The notes under the pieces were generated by a model that worked only from the letters and a program-made list of their open reading frames with translations, was not told the DNA's origin and did not search any database. Shown here in pieces: positions 9,522-16,632 of a stretch of 37,162 nucleotides of DNA (its first letter is position 1; every line of letters begins with the position of its first letter). The position numbers and the translations under genes are program-made. The stretch lies in the IMG/VR virus record IMGVR_UViG_3300031951_000552, positions 1 through 37,162 of that record, one strand, 5' to 3'. This DNA comes from a virus.

Positions 9522-11276
9522 TTATGCTGCCCCGCCAATGGCGGCTAGTAGTTGGCCTATATCTGGACGTTGAGCAGCAGCGGGTGCGCCTCCTGGTTGT
9601 TCTGGAGTTGGCTGCGAGGCAGGGGCAGGGAGTGCTCCCGCTGCTGGAACTTGTGGTGCACCCTGCATTAGTTCTGGTGCTATTGGCATCTCTGGCGCTG
9701 GTTCTGGCGCAAATGCCTTACCAATAATAGTTTCTAACTGAAGACCCTTTTGACGGCCTTGGATAACTTCTGCAATACGAGTAATGATTTGAGATGGATC
9801 TTGACCTTGCGCTGCAAGAGCAGGTATCGCCTGTGCGTACTGAGCAACAGCAACACGCAAAGAGTCGCGCATTTCTTCAATGTCGACACGTTGTTCCTCC
9901 TGGGTAACGTTGAGTTCCATAGGAATCTCACGACGTACATAGTCACGAGAAACTAACTTGTCTGAACGCATCTGTAACAATGCAATGATTGCACGGTTAG
10001 GATCCATACCAGACATAATTCCATAACGAACATCTACACCGTAGTTACCATCGATTTGCTTTGATGGGATGTACTTCATATTAAACGGAGTACCATCATC
10101 TACGCCTCTGATTTCCTTTGGCATATTACCAAAGATCTTCTCATCTACTTCAAAGCAAAGAGAAGCAAGGTCTGTAAACATACGGGCAAATTGTGCTTGT
10201 GCTGACTTGATCTGTGTGTCAAAGCCTGCCTGTAGTGCTTGTACACCACGGCCTGTAACGATAGATGCATCGATGTTACCTGAGCGAACCTCTGGGTAAC
10301 GAGAACCTAGGCGTAGTTCACGCTCTAGTACACCTGACTCTGTAAAGACTCCAGGTGGTAGTTCTAGTGGAACACGTCGAATACCCTGTGGGTTTGCAGA
10401 ACGCATAATTGCATCTGGTCCCAGTGCCAACTCTTGCACATCCTGTGGGATAGCAATAGGTGCTTGGATAGATTTCTCTGCTGCTTGGATCTGCAATACT
10501 GCAAAGCGAGCACGAGCAAGTTGAACTGACAGAACATCATCAAACTGTCCACGTGCTTCACCGTCAATAGATGAGCGCATAGCAACGTATGCCATACACT
10601 TTCCAATAGGGTTTGGAACATTTGAGAGTACTAGGTTCTTACGCTCTGGGATAAAGATTAAGTCTTGGTCTTTGTCGTGGTAACGAACTAGTGACACATA
10701 AGGTGAGCCAGGAGAATAAACATTCTTTGGCATAATCTGGTCATAGAACTCTGGGTACTGCATCGCTAACGTTTCAGCATCAGATGCCATAACTTGTGTA
10801 AGCGAAACTGTGCGACCGAATCTATCAATTTCAGGATAAGTACCAAAAGGATTAAGCAGACGTATTCTCGGATTATTGGTTTCATAGTCCATCTCCACCA
10901 TACCTGGCAACATACCGTAGGTATTAAACCAGTCAGCACCTGTGTACATTTGAATTTGTAGTTCAGATGCACTGATGTAATGGTTAACAATACGAGTACG
11001 AGTATCTGCAGCCTTGCGTGCTGAGTCTGAAACCATATTGGTTGCAGCGCAGTTAAATGATGGTAGCGGTGCCATTGCTTCTGCAAGGTCACGTGCTGCT
11101 ACGTCAATGAAGTTAGCAACTAGAGGCTTTGGGTACTCCTCTGAAAACATTGCAGGGTAAACCTTGCTAATGTCTCCCTGACGTACAGAGAGCACATCAC
11201 GCATTCTCTGGTCACGTGCGGAGTAGCGCGTCTGTAGGCGATTAACCTTGGCTACTACCTCTTTAGTTGATAACAA
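9522..11276 (-). CDS. Portal protein
   Basis: A 584-residue protein two genes downstream of the terminase, of normal portal length. The portal forms the dodecameric ring through which DNA enters and leaves the head. Typical features are an N-terminal helical arm, a mixed alpha/beta core with PFGTYPEIDRFGR, a long helical stem region (about 245-370, VLSVQLARARFAVLQIQAAE), and a Pro/Ala-rich disordered tail after 510. The start is TTG at 11276, with AAGGA six bases upstream, ten bases after the previous stop. The family call rests on position, length and overall pattern; portals have no catalytic motif to check. Confidence 0.75.
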   Translation of the reverse strand: MLSTKEVVAKVNRLQTRYSARDQRMRDVLSVRQGDISKVYPAMFSEEYPKPLVANFIDVAARDLAEAMAPLPSFNCAATNMVSDSARKAADTRTRIVNHYISASELQIQMYTGADWFNTYGMLPGMVEMDYETNNPRIRLLNPFGTYPEIDRFGRTVSLTQVMASDAETLAMQYPEFYDQIMPKNVYSPGSPYVSLVRYHDKDQDLIFIPERKNLVLSNVPNPIGKCMAYVAMRSSIDGEARGQFDDVLSVQLARARFAVLQIQAAEKSIQAPIAIPQDVQELALGPDAIMRSANPQGIRRVPLELPPGVFTESGVLERELRLGSRYPEVRSGNIDASIVTGRGVQALQAGFDTQIKSAQAQFARMFTDLASLCFEVDEKIFGNMPKEIRGVDDGTPFNMKYIPSKQIDGNYGVDVRYGIMSGMDPNRAIIALLQMRSDKLVSRDYVRREIPMELNVTQEEQRVDIEEMRDSLRVAVAQYAQAIPALAAQGQDPSQIITRIAEVIQGRQKGLQLETIIGKAFAPEPAPEMPIAPELMQGAPQVPAAGALPAPASQPTPEQPGGAPAAAQRPDIGQLLAAIGGAA

Positions 11277-11285
11277 TTTGATTCC

Positions 11286-11981
11286 TTACTTCTTCTTTTT
11301 CTTATTAGAATTAGTTACGGCTGCACGTGCTGGAGCACCTGCTGCAGCGCCAGCAGCACCACCTACGATTTTACCCGCTGTTGGTTTCTTTGAAGCCTTT
11401 ACTGATGCATCGCGTGCACGAGCAGCATCTGCTTTTGCATTTCCATAACGTAATCTATTAGATTGAGCGGTACGCATATTTGCCATATCGCGTGTAACTT
11501 CTTTTTCTACAAGTCGAACAGTAGGCTTTCTAGTGTTTGTCTTAATTGACTTTTCACCAGTCTTACTGATGTAACCTTTATCCTTAATAGGAATTACTCT
11601 GTCGTCTGTCTTGACAACAACATCACGCTTAGGAGCAGTTGCTGTCTTCTTACCCATTGCTGGCTTAGGATAAACCATAGAGCCAGAACCTCTTGCCTTA
11701 TTAGAACTTTTCAAAACTTCTTTGCCAACCTTCTTAGAGGTTGTTCTTGCTGCTGCTTTACCAGCGGTTGCACCAATCTTGGCACCAGCCTTTGCTGCAA
11801 GACCTGCACCAGATACTGTTGTGCCTGCTTCAAATGCTGCAGTTGCTGCAGACTTGATAGCACCTTTGATATCTCCTTTACGTGCTTTAGAAAGAGCACG
11901 CTTAGCATCATCAATGCCTAGCATCTCGTTGGCTACAAAGCGACCAACCTTTTTAACGTTGCTATCTTTTTTCTTAGCCAT
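11286..11981 (-). CDS. Lys/Ala-rich basic protein (231 aa), unknown function
   Basis: I chose ATG at 11981 (MAKKKDSNVKK); it overlaps the upstream stop by 8 bases. The protein is strongly basic throughout. The stretch near 45-85 is Ala/Gly-rich and mildly hydrophobic (AAFEAGTTVSGAGLAAKAGA), and the C-terminus is Lys-rich (NSNKKKKK). Between terminase and portal, such a protein may bind DNA or be packaged in the head. A holin-like role is unlikely because of the charge. Confidence 0.5.
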   Translation of the reverse strand: MAKKKDSNVKKVGRFVANEMLGIDDAKRALSKARKGDIKGAIKSAATAAFEAGTTVSGAGLAAKAGAKIGATAGKAAARTTSKKVGKEVLKSSNKARGSGSMVYPKPAMGKKTATAPKRDVVVKTDDRVIPIKDKGYISKTGEKSIKTNTRKPTVRLVEKEVTRDMANMRTAQSNRLRYGNAKADAARARDASVKASKKPTAGKIVGGAAGAAAGAPARAAVTNSNKKKKK

Positions 11982-12333
11982 AGATCTTGCCGTACTTCTT
12001 CTCAAGGATCTTCTTCATTGCTGCATCTTGAGGAGTCATCTTCTCTGGCTTCTTTGTAGTCTTAGGCATAGGAGTTTTAGCAGGTGCCTTAGTAGTTGTC
12101 TTAGTAGGAGCCTTTGTTGTAGGCTTAGCCATTGGTTTTGCTGCAGCCTTCTTGCCACGCTTTGGGTCTAATGCCTTATTCACAATTGCCTCTTTCTTAA
12201 CAGATGGGTACATATCTTTAATCTTTGCTTTTGTTGCAGGATCCATTGCTTCTACAACTTTCTTAGCCCTGGTAATTCTTGCAGCGTAAGCCTTTGGATC
12301 AACAGAAACTTTGTTTGGACCAATCTTTGGCAT
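11974..12333 (-). CDS. Lys/Pro/Thr-rich basic protein (119 aa), unknown function
   Basis: I chose ATG at 12333 because AAGGAG lies just upstream (MPKIGPNKVSVDPK). Residues 1-50 look folded (AARITRAKKVVEAMDP). Residues 60-100 are a low-complexity tract of repeated KPTTKAPTKT-type units, similar to histone-H1-like tails. The C-terminus is a short helix. With the next gene it forms a pair of basic proteins directly after the terminase. DNA binding is inferred only from charge and composition. Confidence 0.5.
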   Translation of the reverse strand: MPKIGPNKVSVDPKAYAARITRAKKVVEAMDPATKAKIKDMYPSVKKEAIVNKALDPKRGKKAAAKPMAKPTTKAPTKTTTKAPAKTPMPKTTKKPEKMTPQDAAMKKILEKKYGKIYG

Positions 12334-12346
12334 CAGTATCTCCTTG

Positions 12347-14206
12347 TTAGATGAACGTACGATCTTTTTCTGCGAGCAGTTCATCTATGTTGATAACTGT
12401 TCGTTTGCCTATCTCACTACGAGACAGGAATGGATTCTTCATATGGTGTGTCTTGTGCATACCTTGGTTGAGCATCTCACGTGCTCTGATTTCACAGAAC
12501 CACAACGCCATCACCATATCGGTCTTACCTTTAGTAGTAGGCGACCAGGTAATTAGTTGCTCGATGAGCGCCTTAATGTTTTCAGTTTGGTCAGAAGGTA
12601 AGTGAATAAGGTTGTCTCTGTGGTGCTTACCGTCGTGTTGCTTGGTGCCGAACAAAGTTGACATTGATGCAACACCGAAGCCTGAGTCCCATTTGTTGCT
12701 ACCTGTGTGGTGCTCTCGCAGTAACACACCCCGCGAGGCCAGATTCTGTCGAATACCCTCATCTTGAGTAAGGAATGATTGGAAGGCATTCTTCTCCACT
12801 ATCCACTCGGTAGGCTGGTATAGCGCAGTCCAGTCAAAGATTATTTGACGGATTGCAGCAGGCGTAGGCCTAGTGATCTTAATAGCATCAACGATATAAC
12901 GTTTGTGACTAGTCCTATCGATAGCGTAGCAAACGACGGCTGTATCACCAACCATAGCGGGATCAAGACCACAAATAATAGAAAAGCCGCTAAGGTCACG
13001 CGGATGACCTGGGTGACCAGGAACAAGGCGACCTGCTTTACGCATACCATCGATAGAACCTCTCACACATACTGGGTCAAAGATTGCATCATCGGAGATA
13101 TCTTGTTGCTGGTAGACCAGCGCCCAAGTAGATGCATCCATTGCTTGACGTTCGTTGTAAAGGTTACGACCATTCCAGCGGGGGTAAAGTCCATCTTCGT
13201 TCTTATCAGATTCCATCTGCCCATCAAAGGGAGCATCACTTGCGGGCCACAGGGTAACCCACTTGTCGGGGTCTTCGTGTGTCTCAAGCAATGCTGGCAT
13301 AGCCAGGTACTTCCAAGGTACAAGGCCACCTGGGTAGCGGTCCTCGGAACGTAGTTCTTTGTAAAGATCAATTGCTGTAACGCGGGTACCGATAATGATT
13401 AACTTACCAGTAGGGTTAAGACGAGAACGCACATCCTGGGTTAACCAACGGATCTGTTTCTCAAACTCGTTTGCGTTCTTTAATGTCACCGCATCGTCTA
13501 CGATAATCATATCTGCACGCTTACCGTAGATCTGACCGCCGATACCGACGGCTTCGATGTTTGGGTCCTTTTCAGATGACTCTCTGAGTTCATCACCAAA
13601 GGTAACGCGGGTAGCCTGCCAAGAGGCGGTCTTAGAGTTAAACCCTACGCCAGCAGCGTAAGCCTGTTGCAGTGCTTCATAGTTAGGATGTGTCAGGCGT
13701 TGCTTGATGGCGTAGAGAAAGTCTGCTGCTAGTTGCTGAGTCTGAGAGACAATCAGCACACGAAAGTTAGGGTTCTGACAAACCTGCCAGGTGACGTAAT
13801 CGATAGTGACCGTCATCGACTTGGCGTGGTTGGGCGGGATATTAACAAGGATACGGTTTGACGCCAGACCTGGTTCGTACTTCATACTGGGATGTAGCCA
13901 GGAAGGTTCACGCCCCTCAATCACATCGATCAGGTTCTGCTGGTGAGCAAAGGTCTGAGAGTGTAGGTAGCGCTGGCGAAACTCGGCAAAGGTTAAGTCG
14001 TGGACATCGGATGAGGCGAAGTTCTTATCCTTCAAACCTAGTCTTGTTCGGTCCATCTTGTCAGCAAAGATCTTGTCTGTGCGACGGTAGTACTCGTAGG
14101 TCTTATAGGATTTACCAGCAGCAGCCGTGGCTGCCTCGATAGTTAGACCTTCTGCTACACCTGAAAGGATCAGACGCTTGGCGATGTCACTGGACTTCTC
14201 AGCCAC
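12347..14206 (-). CDS. terL: Terminase large subunit with N-terminal HTH-like segment
   Basis: This is the ATP-driven DNA packaging motor and headful/end nuclease. I set the start at GTG 14206 (619 aa) because GAGGAG lies six bases upstream; the longer frame to 14347 has no ribosome site. ATPase motifs: Walker A-like PPNHAKS at 124-130, Walker B MIIVDD at 233-238, and a coupling motif IIIGTR near 271. The nuclease domain opens with ICGLDPAMVGDTAVV near 411, with the first catalytic Asp at about 415. Residues 8-50 (GLTIEAATAAAGKSYKTYEY) look like the helix-turn-helix of small terminase subunits. No separate small subunit is seen in the window. Confidence 0.92.
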   Translation of the reverse strand: MAEKSSDIAKRLILSGVAEGLTIEAATAAAGKSYKTYEYYRRTDKIFADKMDRTRLGLKDKNFASSDVHDLTFAEFRQRYLHSQTFAHQQNLIDVIEGREPSWLHPSMKYEPGLASNRILVNIPPNHAKSMTVTIDYVTWQVCQNPNFRVLIVSQTQQLAADFLYAIKQRLTHPNYEALQQAYAAGVGFNSKTASWQATRVTFGDELRESSEKDPNIEAVGIGGQIYGKRADMIIVDDAVTLKNANEFEKQIRWLTQDVRSRLNPTGKLIIIGTRVTAIDLYKELRSEDRYPGGLVPWKYLAMPALLETHEDPDKWVTLWPASDAPFDGQMESDKNEDGLYPRWNGRNLYNERQAMDASTWALVYQQQDISDDAIFDPVCVRGSIDGMRKAGRLVPGHPGHPRDLSGFSIICGLDPAMVGDTAVVCYAIDRTSHKRYIVDAIKITRPTPAAIRQIIFDWTALYQPTEWIVEKNAFQSFLTQDEGIRQNLASRGVLLREHHTGSNKWDSGFGVASMSTLFGTKQHDGKHHRDNLIHLPSDQTENIKALIEQLITWSPTTKGKTDMVMALWFCEIRAREMLNQGMHKTHHMKNPFLSRSEIGKRTVINIDELLAEKDRTFI

Positions 14207-14224
14207 GTAGTCTCCTCTAGTAGA

Positions 14225-14411
14225 GCGCCGTAGGCGCGAAAAAAATTTTATACTGGAGGGGAAGATCTCTATACTGGAGATAGAACTATCCCCACTAAAA
14301 GCGGTGCCACGCACCGCACAGTCGGGCTTGACGCCCGAGCAAGCCACAGCGCAGCGAGGGGTAAGTTGGTGCTCGTCCTAGGGGGACTCGCGTAGTGCCA
14401 ACGTAGCGAGT
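14225..14411. other. Hairpin-rich segment upstream of the terminase gene
   Basis: Four stem-loops lie in under 190 bases. They are GCGCC/GGCGC at 14225-14237, GCGGTGC/GCACCGC at 14301-14317 with a 3-base loop, TCGGGC/GCCCGA at 14322-14338 with a 5-base loop, and ACTCGC/GCGAGT at 14386-14411. The first falls in the terminase mRNA leader, just before its ribosome site. None is followed by a T-run on either strand, so they are not simple terminators. The place next to the terminase gene would suit a packaging-recognition (pac/cos) region or leader control. This is inference. Confidence 0.5.
14245..14279 (-). promoter_or_regulatory. Candidate leftward late promoter with a doubled CTCCAGTAT motif
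   Basis: On the plus strand TATACTGGAG occurs at 14249-14258 and again at 14270-14279, 21 bases (two helical turns) apart. Read on the minus strand these are CTCCAGTATAAA and CTCCAGTATAGA, each containing a -10-like hexamer (TATAAA, TATAGA). No TTGACA-like -35 lies 17 bases upstream of either. They sit about 40-65 bases before the terminase start. A closely related sequence (CTCTAGTATGAT) lies before the Ntn-hydrolase gene at 24729. A phage-specific promoter element, or two operator half-sites, would both fit. Confidence 0.45.
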
Positions 14412-14440
14412 ATCGGTCGTAAAACTAGTAGTGGATCGTT

Positions 14441-14540
14441 TTACTCCCTACTATATATAAGGCAGAAAAAATAGCCCATTTCCCGTCTACGGTAGATTTT
14501 ATTTTCTATTTGTGACCAAGGTCACTTTAATATGTGTACA
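14441..14540. other. AT-rich segment with two palindromes; candidate unwinding element
   Basis: This stretch is clearly more AT-rich than its surroundings (TATATATAAG, TTTTATTTTCTATTTG). It carries a perfect 11-base palindrome with a one-base centre, TCTAC-G-GTAGA (14486-14496), and a perfect inverted repeat GTGACC-AA-GGTCAC (14512-14525). It lies about 100 bases left of the DnaA boxes. It may serve as the DNA unwinding element of the candidate origin, with the palindromes as regulator sites. Confidence 0.35.
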
Positions 14541-14645
14541 AACTAGGACATTTACGGGGATCTCACTTTAGCGCAAATTTTTCTCTGGGGAGTATGTATG
14601 TACTGGGTGCTGAACTTAACACCTGGGGGAAGGGTTTTTTGCGCC

Positions 14646-14696
14646 TGTGGATAACCCCCCACCCCCTGCACAGCCTGTGGATAACCCTGTGGATAA
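14646..14696 (+). other. Candidate replication origin: three perfect DnaA boxes
   Basis: TGTGGATAA (reverse complement of the DnaA box TTATCCACA) occurs at 14646-14654, 14676-14684 and 14688-14696, all in one orientation. The second and third are 12 bases apart and the first is 30 bases from the second. The cluster is in the 845-base gene-free region between divergent operons, with AT-rich DNA on the left. A further near match (TTATCGACA) is at 14891-14899. Three exact nine-base matches within 51 bases are unlikely by chance, so the host initiator DnaA may bind here. Origin activity itself is inferred. Confidence 0.6.
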
Positions 14697-14777
14697 GTAT
14701 TATGTAAAGTAAGAGGGAGGGCTCTACTTTCGGCGGGTATACATATCACTATCATATGTCCATTAATAAACCTTTAC

Positions 14778-14802
14778 TCAACCCTTAGACATTCAACCCT
14801 TA
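14778..14802. repeat. Direct repeat TCAACCCTTA, two copies
   Basis: TCAACCCTTA occurs at 14778-14787 and 14793-14802, with a 15-base period, between the DnaA boxes and the inverted repeats. Two copies are too few to call iterons, but the place in the putative origin and regulatory region makes a protein-binding role reasonable. Confidence 0.4.
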
Positions 14803-14829
14803 ATTGTCTACCTTGTTATATCCTGCTAA

Positions 14830-14899
14830 GTTACCCGCGAGTAACAATAGATAGTTGAATCTTCAACCAAACGCCTTTACAATTGTCGACTTATCGACA
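14830..14899. promoter_or_regulatory. Three inverted repeats upstream of the early promoter (candidate operators)
   Basis: Three different dyads lie in 70 bases: GTTAC-N6-GTAAC (14830-14845), GTTGAA-TC-TTCAAC (14854-14867) and TGTCGA-N4-TCGACA (14884-14899). Their centres are about 23 and 31 bases apart. They sit 75-145 bases upstream of the early promoter and right of the DnaA boxes. A tandem TTATCAAA (14941-14948 and 14952-14959) follows, just before the -35. These could bind early regulators or act in origin control; the binding proteins are unknown. Confidence 0.4.
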
Positions 14900-14975
14900 C
14901 GGCTATCCCTTAACATTCTCAGGAATCATTCAGGTAAACGTTATCAAACTGTTATCAAATAAGCCTTGTTTGGGC

Positions 14976-15004
14976 TTGACATACGGTAGACAACCGCATA
15001 CATT
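14976..15004 (+). promoter_or_regulatory. Early promoter, consensus sigma-70 type
   Basis: TTGACA at 14976-14981 and TACATT at 14999-15004 are separated by exactly 17 bases. The -35 matches consensus perfectly and the -10 keeps the key TA---T. Transcription would begin near 15011, about 40 bases before the first early gene. The spacer holds ACGGTAGA, an 8-mer also found in the palindrome at 14486-14496. Host RNA polymerase should recognise this site without phage help, which marks the rightward operon as early. Confidence 0.75.
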
Positions 15005-15051
15005 TATCTCATCAAGCCAAACGGTTTGAACTAACCCAAGAGGAGCAACAA

Positions 15052-15378
15052 ATGGCAACAATCAAGTTTGAAGTAGAAGATCAACTACTTTGGGAGACTG
15101 TTTTCGGGTCAAGTCCCTTCTCATTTGGAGATCATTTTACAGAGGCTGAATACCTCGGCAAAGCGAACTGGGAAACACTCGGACGAATTAAGGTAACAGG
15201 TTTAGATGAAAATGACAAGGAAGTCACCAAGACTTTGACAGTCAAAGATTTGGCAAACGCCTTGCCAATCGCCAACCAGCAGGTGTATATGGATTTGTTT
15301 AACTTCGATCAGTATGACTCGATTTGCTCTGACGCAGTTCTTCAGGTGGCTATGTTCGGGAAAGTGATCTACGGCTAA
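15052..15378 (+). CDS. First early protein (108 aa), unknown function
   Basis: The ATG at 15052 has AGAGGAG seven bases upstream, under the strong early promoter. The product starts MATIKFEVEDQLLWETVFG, is acidic and probably compact, with mixed strands and helices, one Cys and no membrane segment. As the first and best-placed gene of the early operon it should be made early and in quantity, which fits a host take-over or anti-host role. The family is not recognised. Confidence 0.65.
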   Translation: MATIKFEVEDQLLWETVFGSSPFSFGDHFTEAEYLGKANWETLGRIKVTGLDENDKEVTKTLTVKDLANALPIANQQVYMDLFNFDQYDSICSDAVLQVAMFGKVIYG

Positions 15379-15386
15379 GAACGCCA

Positions 15387-15429
15387 GCCCCGCCCGCCTA
15401 GGGCGTGCCGATTCGATTCGGAGCGGGGC
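15387..15429 (+). ncRNA. Predicted compact three-way-junction RNA element
   Basis: The 43 bases fold completely by Watson-Crick pairing. A 7-bp outer stem GCCCCGC (15387-15393) / GCGGGGC (15423-15429) encloses hairpin CGCC-TAG-GGCG (15395-15405) and hairpin CCGA-N6-TCGG (15408-15421). It lies between the stop of the first early gene and the next start 43 bases downstream. It is GC-rich against its surroundings and has no T-run, so it is not a terminator. It may be a processing, stability or translation-control element. The helix pattern is seen in the sequence; function is inferred. Confidence 0.45.
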
Positions 15430-15472
15430 ACGAGTGGAGGGAACTACCCCGCCACCAAACAAGGAGGATAGA

Positions 15473-15661
15473 ATGACACGCAAGGACTATGTAATCATAG
15501 CAGAAGTAATCGCAAACCTACGCGGGGAGCAGAGAGACAAGGGCGCATTTGCTCACTCTCCAAGCCTTGCAGAAGTTGCAGAAGAGTTAGCCCGCGCCTT
15601 AGAGGGAGACAATCCCCGCTTTGATCGCGCCCGCTTCCTAGATGCTTGCGGGGTGAACTAA
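15473..15661 (+). CDS. Small conserved-type actinophage early protein (62 aa)
   Basis: I chose the ATG at 15473 because AAGGAGG lies just upstream; the longer GTG frame from 15434 has no such site. The product (MTRKDYVIIAEVIANLR, later FDRARFLDACGV) is helical. Its C-terminal pattern, DNPRFDRARFLDACG, is one I know from many small actinophage proteins of unknown function. Its TAA overlaps the next ATG. Confidence 0.65.
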   Translation: MTRKDYVIIAEVIANLRGEQRDKGAFAHSPSLAEVAEELARALEGDNPRFDRARFLDACGVN

Positions 15662-15825
15662 TGAATTACGACGTGGACTTACATCAACACGTGCTAATGC
15701 ACGACCTAGCCGACGCGGTGACCACACCCCAAGCCCTAGACCAAGCGGTAAGCGTATTGATAGAATGGGGCTTTATAGACGCAGACTTCGGGGCAGAATA
15801 CATCAAGGAACTAGGGGGCAACTAA
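15661..15825 (+). CDS. Small early protein (54 aa), unknown function
   Basis: The ATG at 15661 overlaps the previous TAA, and its own TAA (15823-15825) overlaps the next ATG. The 54-residue acidic product (MNYDVDLHQHVLMHDLADAV, ending EYIKELGGN) is probably helical. The chain of TAATG junctions on both sides is the main support that it is translated. No family is recognised. Confidence 0.6.
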   Translation: MNYDVDLHQHVLMHDLADAVTTPQALDQAVSVLIEWGFIDADFGAEYIKELGGN

Positions 15826-16034
15826 TGGCGCTACTAACGCGAACAGGTGACCAACGCTGGGAGACTCACAACGGGAGATTTTATCTCTTCGGTGAGTACA
15901 AGGGAGGGCACTCGAAGGTTTGCTACTCAATCGGTGAGCGCACAGAAGAAGGAGATCAACACATAGAAGATGTCTATGGATTACGACAGGCAAGGGCACG
16001 ACTAAAGGAAATCCTAGAAGGAGGGGCAAAGTAA
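15825..16034 (+). CDS. Small early protein (69 aa), unknown function
   Basis: The ATG at 15825 is coupled to the previous stop. The product starts MALLTRTGDQRWETHNGRFY and seems to be a small beta-rich domain (FYLFGEYKGGHSKVCYSIGE) followed by a charged helix (LRQARARLKEIL). That is the shape of many small binding proteins. The stop overlaps the next ATG. No family is recognised. Confidence 0.6.
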   Translation: MALLTRTGDQRWETHNGRFYLFGEYKGGHSKVCYSIGERTEEGDQHIEDVYGLRQARARLKEILEGGAK

Positions 16035-16366
16035 TGCAAACAACAATGGAAGAAGTCAGAAGCCTTGTGAAAGTGCTGGAGGAATTGATTCAACCCTTAT
16101 TCGAGGGTGAAGTGGTGGAGGATGCGCCTTATGAGTCTATGAAGCGCCCGCACCTAGTGTTACAGGAGGGGAGCAAGACATACGGACGCGCTTGGCGTAT
16201 CCACTTTACAGGAGGCAGTAAGTACGGCTCAGGACATTGGGAGCCTCGCGGATTCAGCGATTATCTAGGCGGGAGCAAGGCAGAAGCAGCCCATAGCCTA
16301 CGCAAATTAATCGCGGGCATACATACAGGGCTATTAATTGCGGAGAAGAAGGAGGTCAAGGCGTGA
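16034..16366 (+). CDS. Early protein (110 aa), unknown function
   Basis: The ATG at 16034 overlaps the preceding stop. Residues 1-30 form an acidic helix (MEEVRSLVKVLEELIQPLFE). The middle is rich in Gly and aromatics (GRAWRIHFTGGSKYGSGHW) and the end is a basic helix (EAAHSLRKLIAGIHTG). There are no Cys and no membrane segment. The stop overlaps the GTG of the next gene. The family is not recognised. Confidence 0.6.
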   Translation: MQTTMEEVRSLVKVLEELIQPLFEGEVVEDAPYESMKRPHLVLQEGSKTYGRAWRIHFTGGSKYGSGHWEPRGFSDYLGGSKAEAAHSLRKLIAGIHTGLLIAEKKEVKA

Positions 16367-16632
16367 AGTTCTTGATTCAATGGAAGGATAGCAAAGAGGA
16401 AGAAGTGCACCGCTTTGGTGTGCTAGATGAAGGGCAGATAGAACCAAACGCCCAACAGTTAGATGAAGTGGACGATAGTGTCTTCTTCTGGCTCACGCGA
16501 GAGGAATATCTAGCGATAGGAGAGGGCTACGACGGTGGAGACTGGGTAGTTTTGCGGTGTGCTTGTGATGAGTGTGAAGAGTACGAAGTAGAGAATAAAG
16601 GCTATCAACTGGCACGAGGGAGGCAACAATGA
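16363..16632 (+). CDS. Acidic early protein (89 aa), unknown function
   Basis: It starts at GTG 16363 (GTGA overlap), with AAGGAGG upstream. The product is strongly acidic, with more than twenty Asp/Glu residues, and has paired cysteines near the end (CACDEC). High acidity with a small fold is common among DNA-mimic or inhibitor proteins, but also among ordinary phage proteins, so I give no function. Confidence 0.6.
   Translation: MKFLIQWKDSKEEEVHRFGVLDEGQIEPNAQQLDEVDDSVFFWLTREEYLAIGEGYDGGDWVVLRCACDECEEYEVENKGYQLARGRQQ

Noticed and set aside
14552-14755. 67-codon minus-strand frame in the gene-free region.
   Set aside because: Its YPQ repeats come from the DnaA boxes on the other strand. 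No ribosome site and no family pattern.
15387-15429. tRNA or tRNA-end attachment site, suggested by TTCGATTC followed by a 7-base stem and ACGA.
   Set aside because: The element is 43 bases, and the would-be T-stem has mismatches at both key pairs. No anticodon arm can be drawn and no integrase is present.
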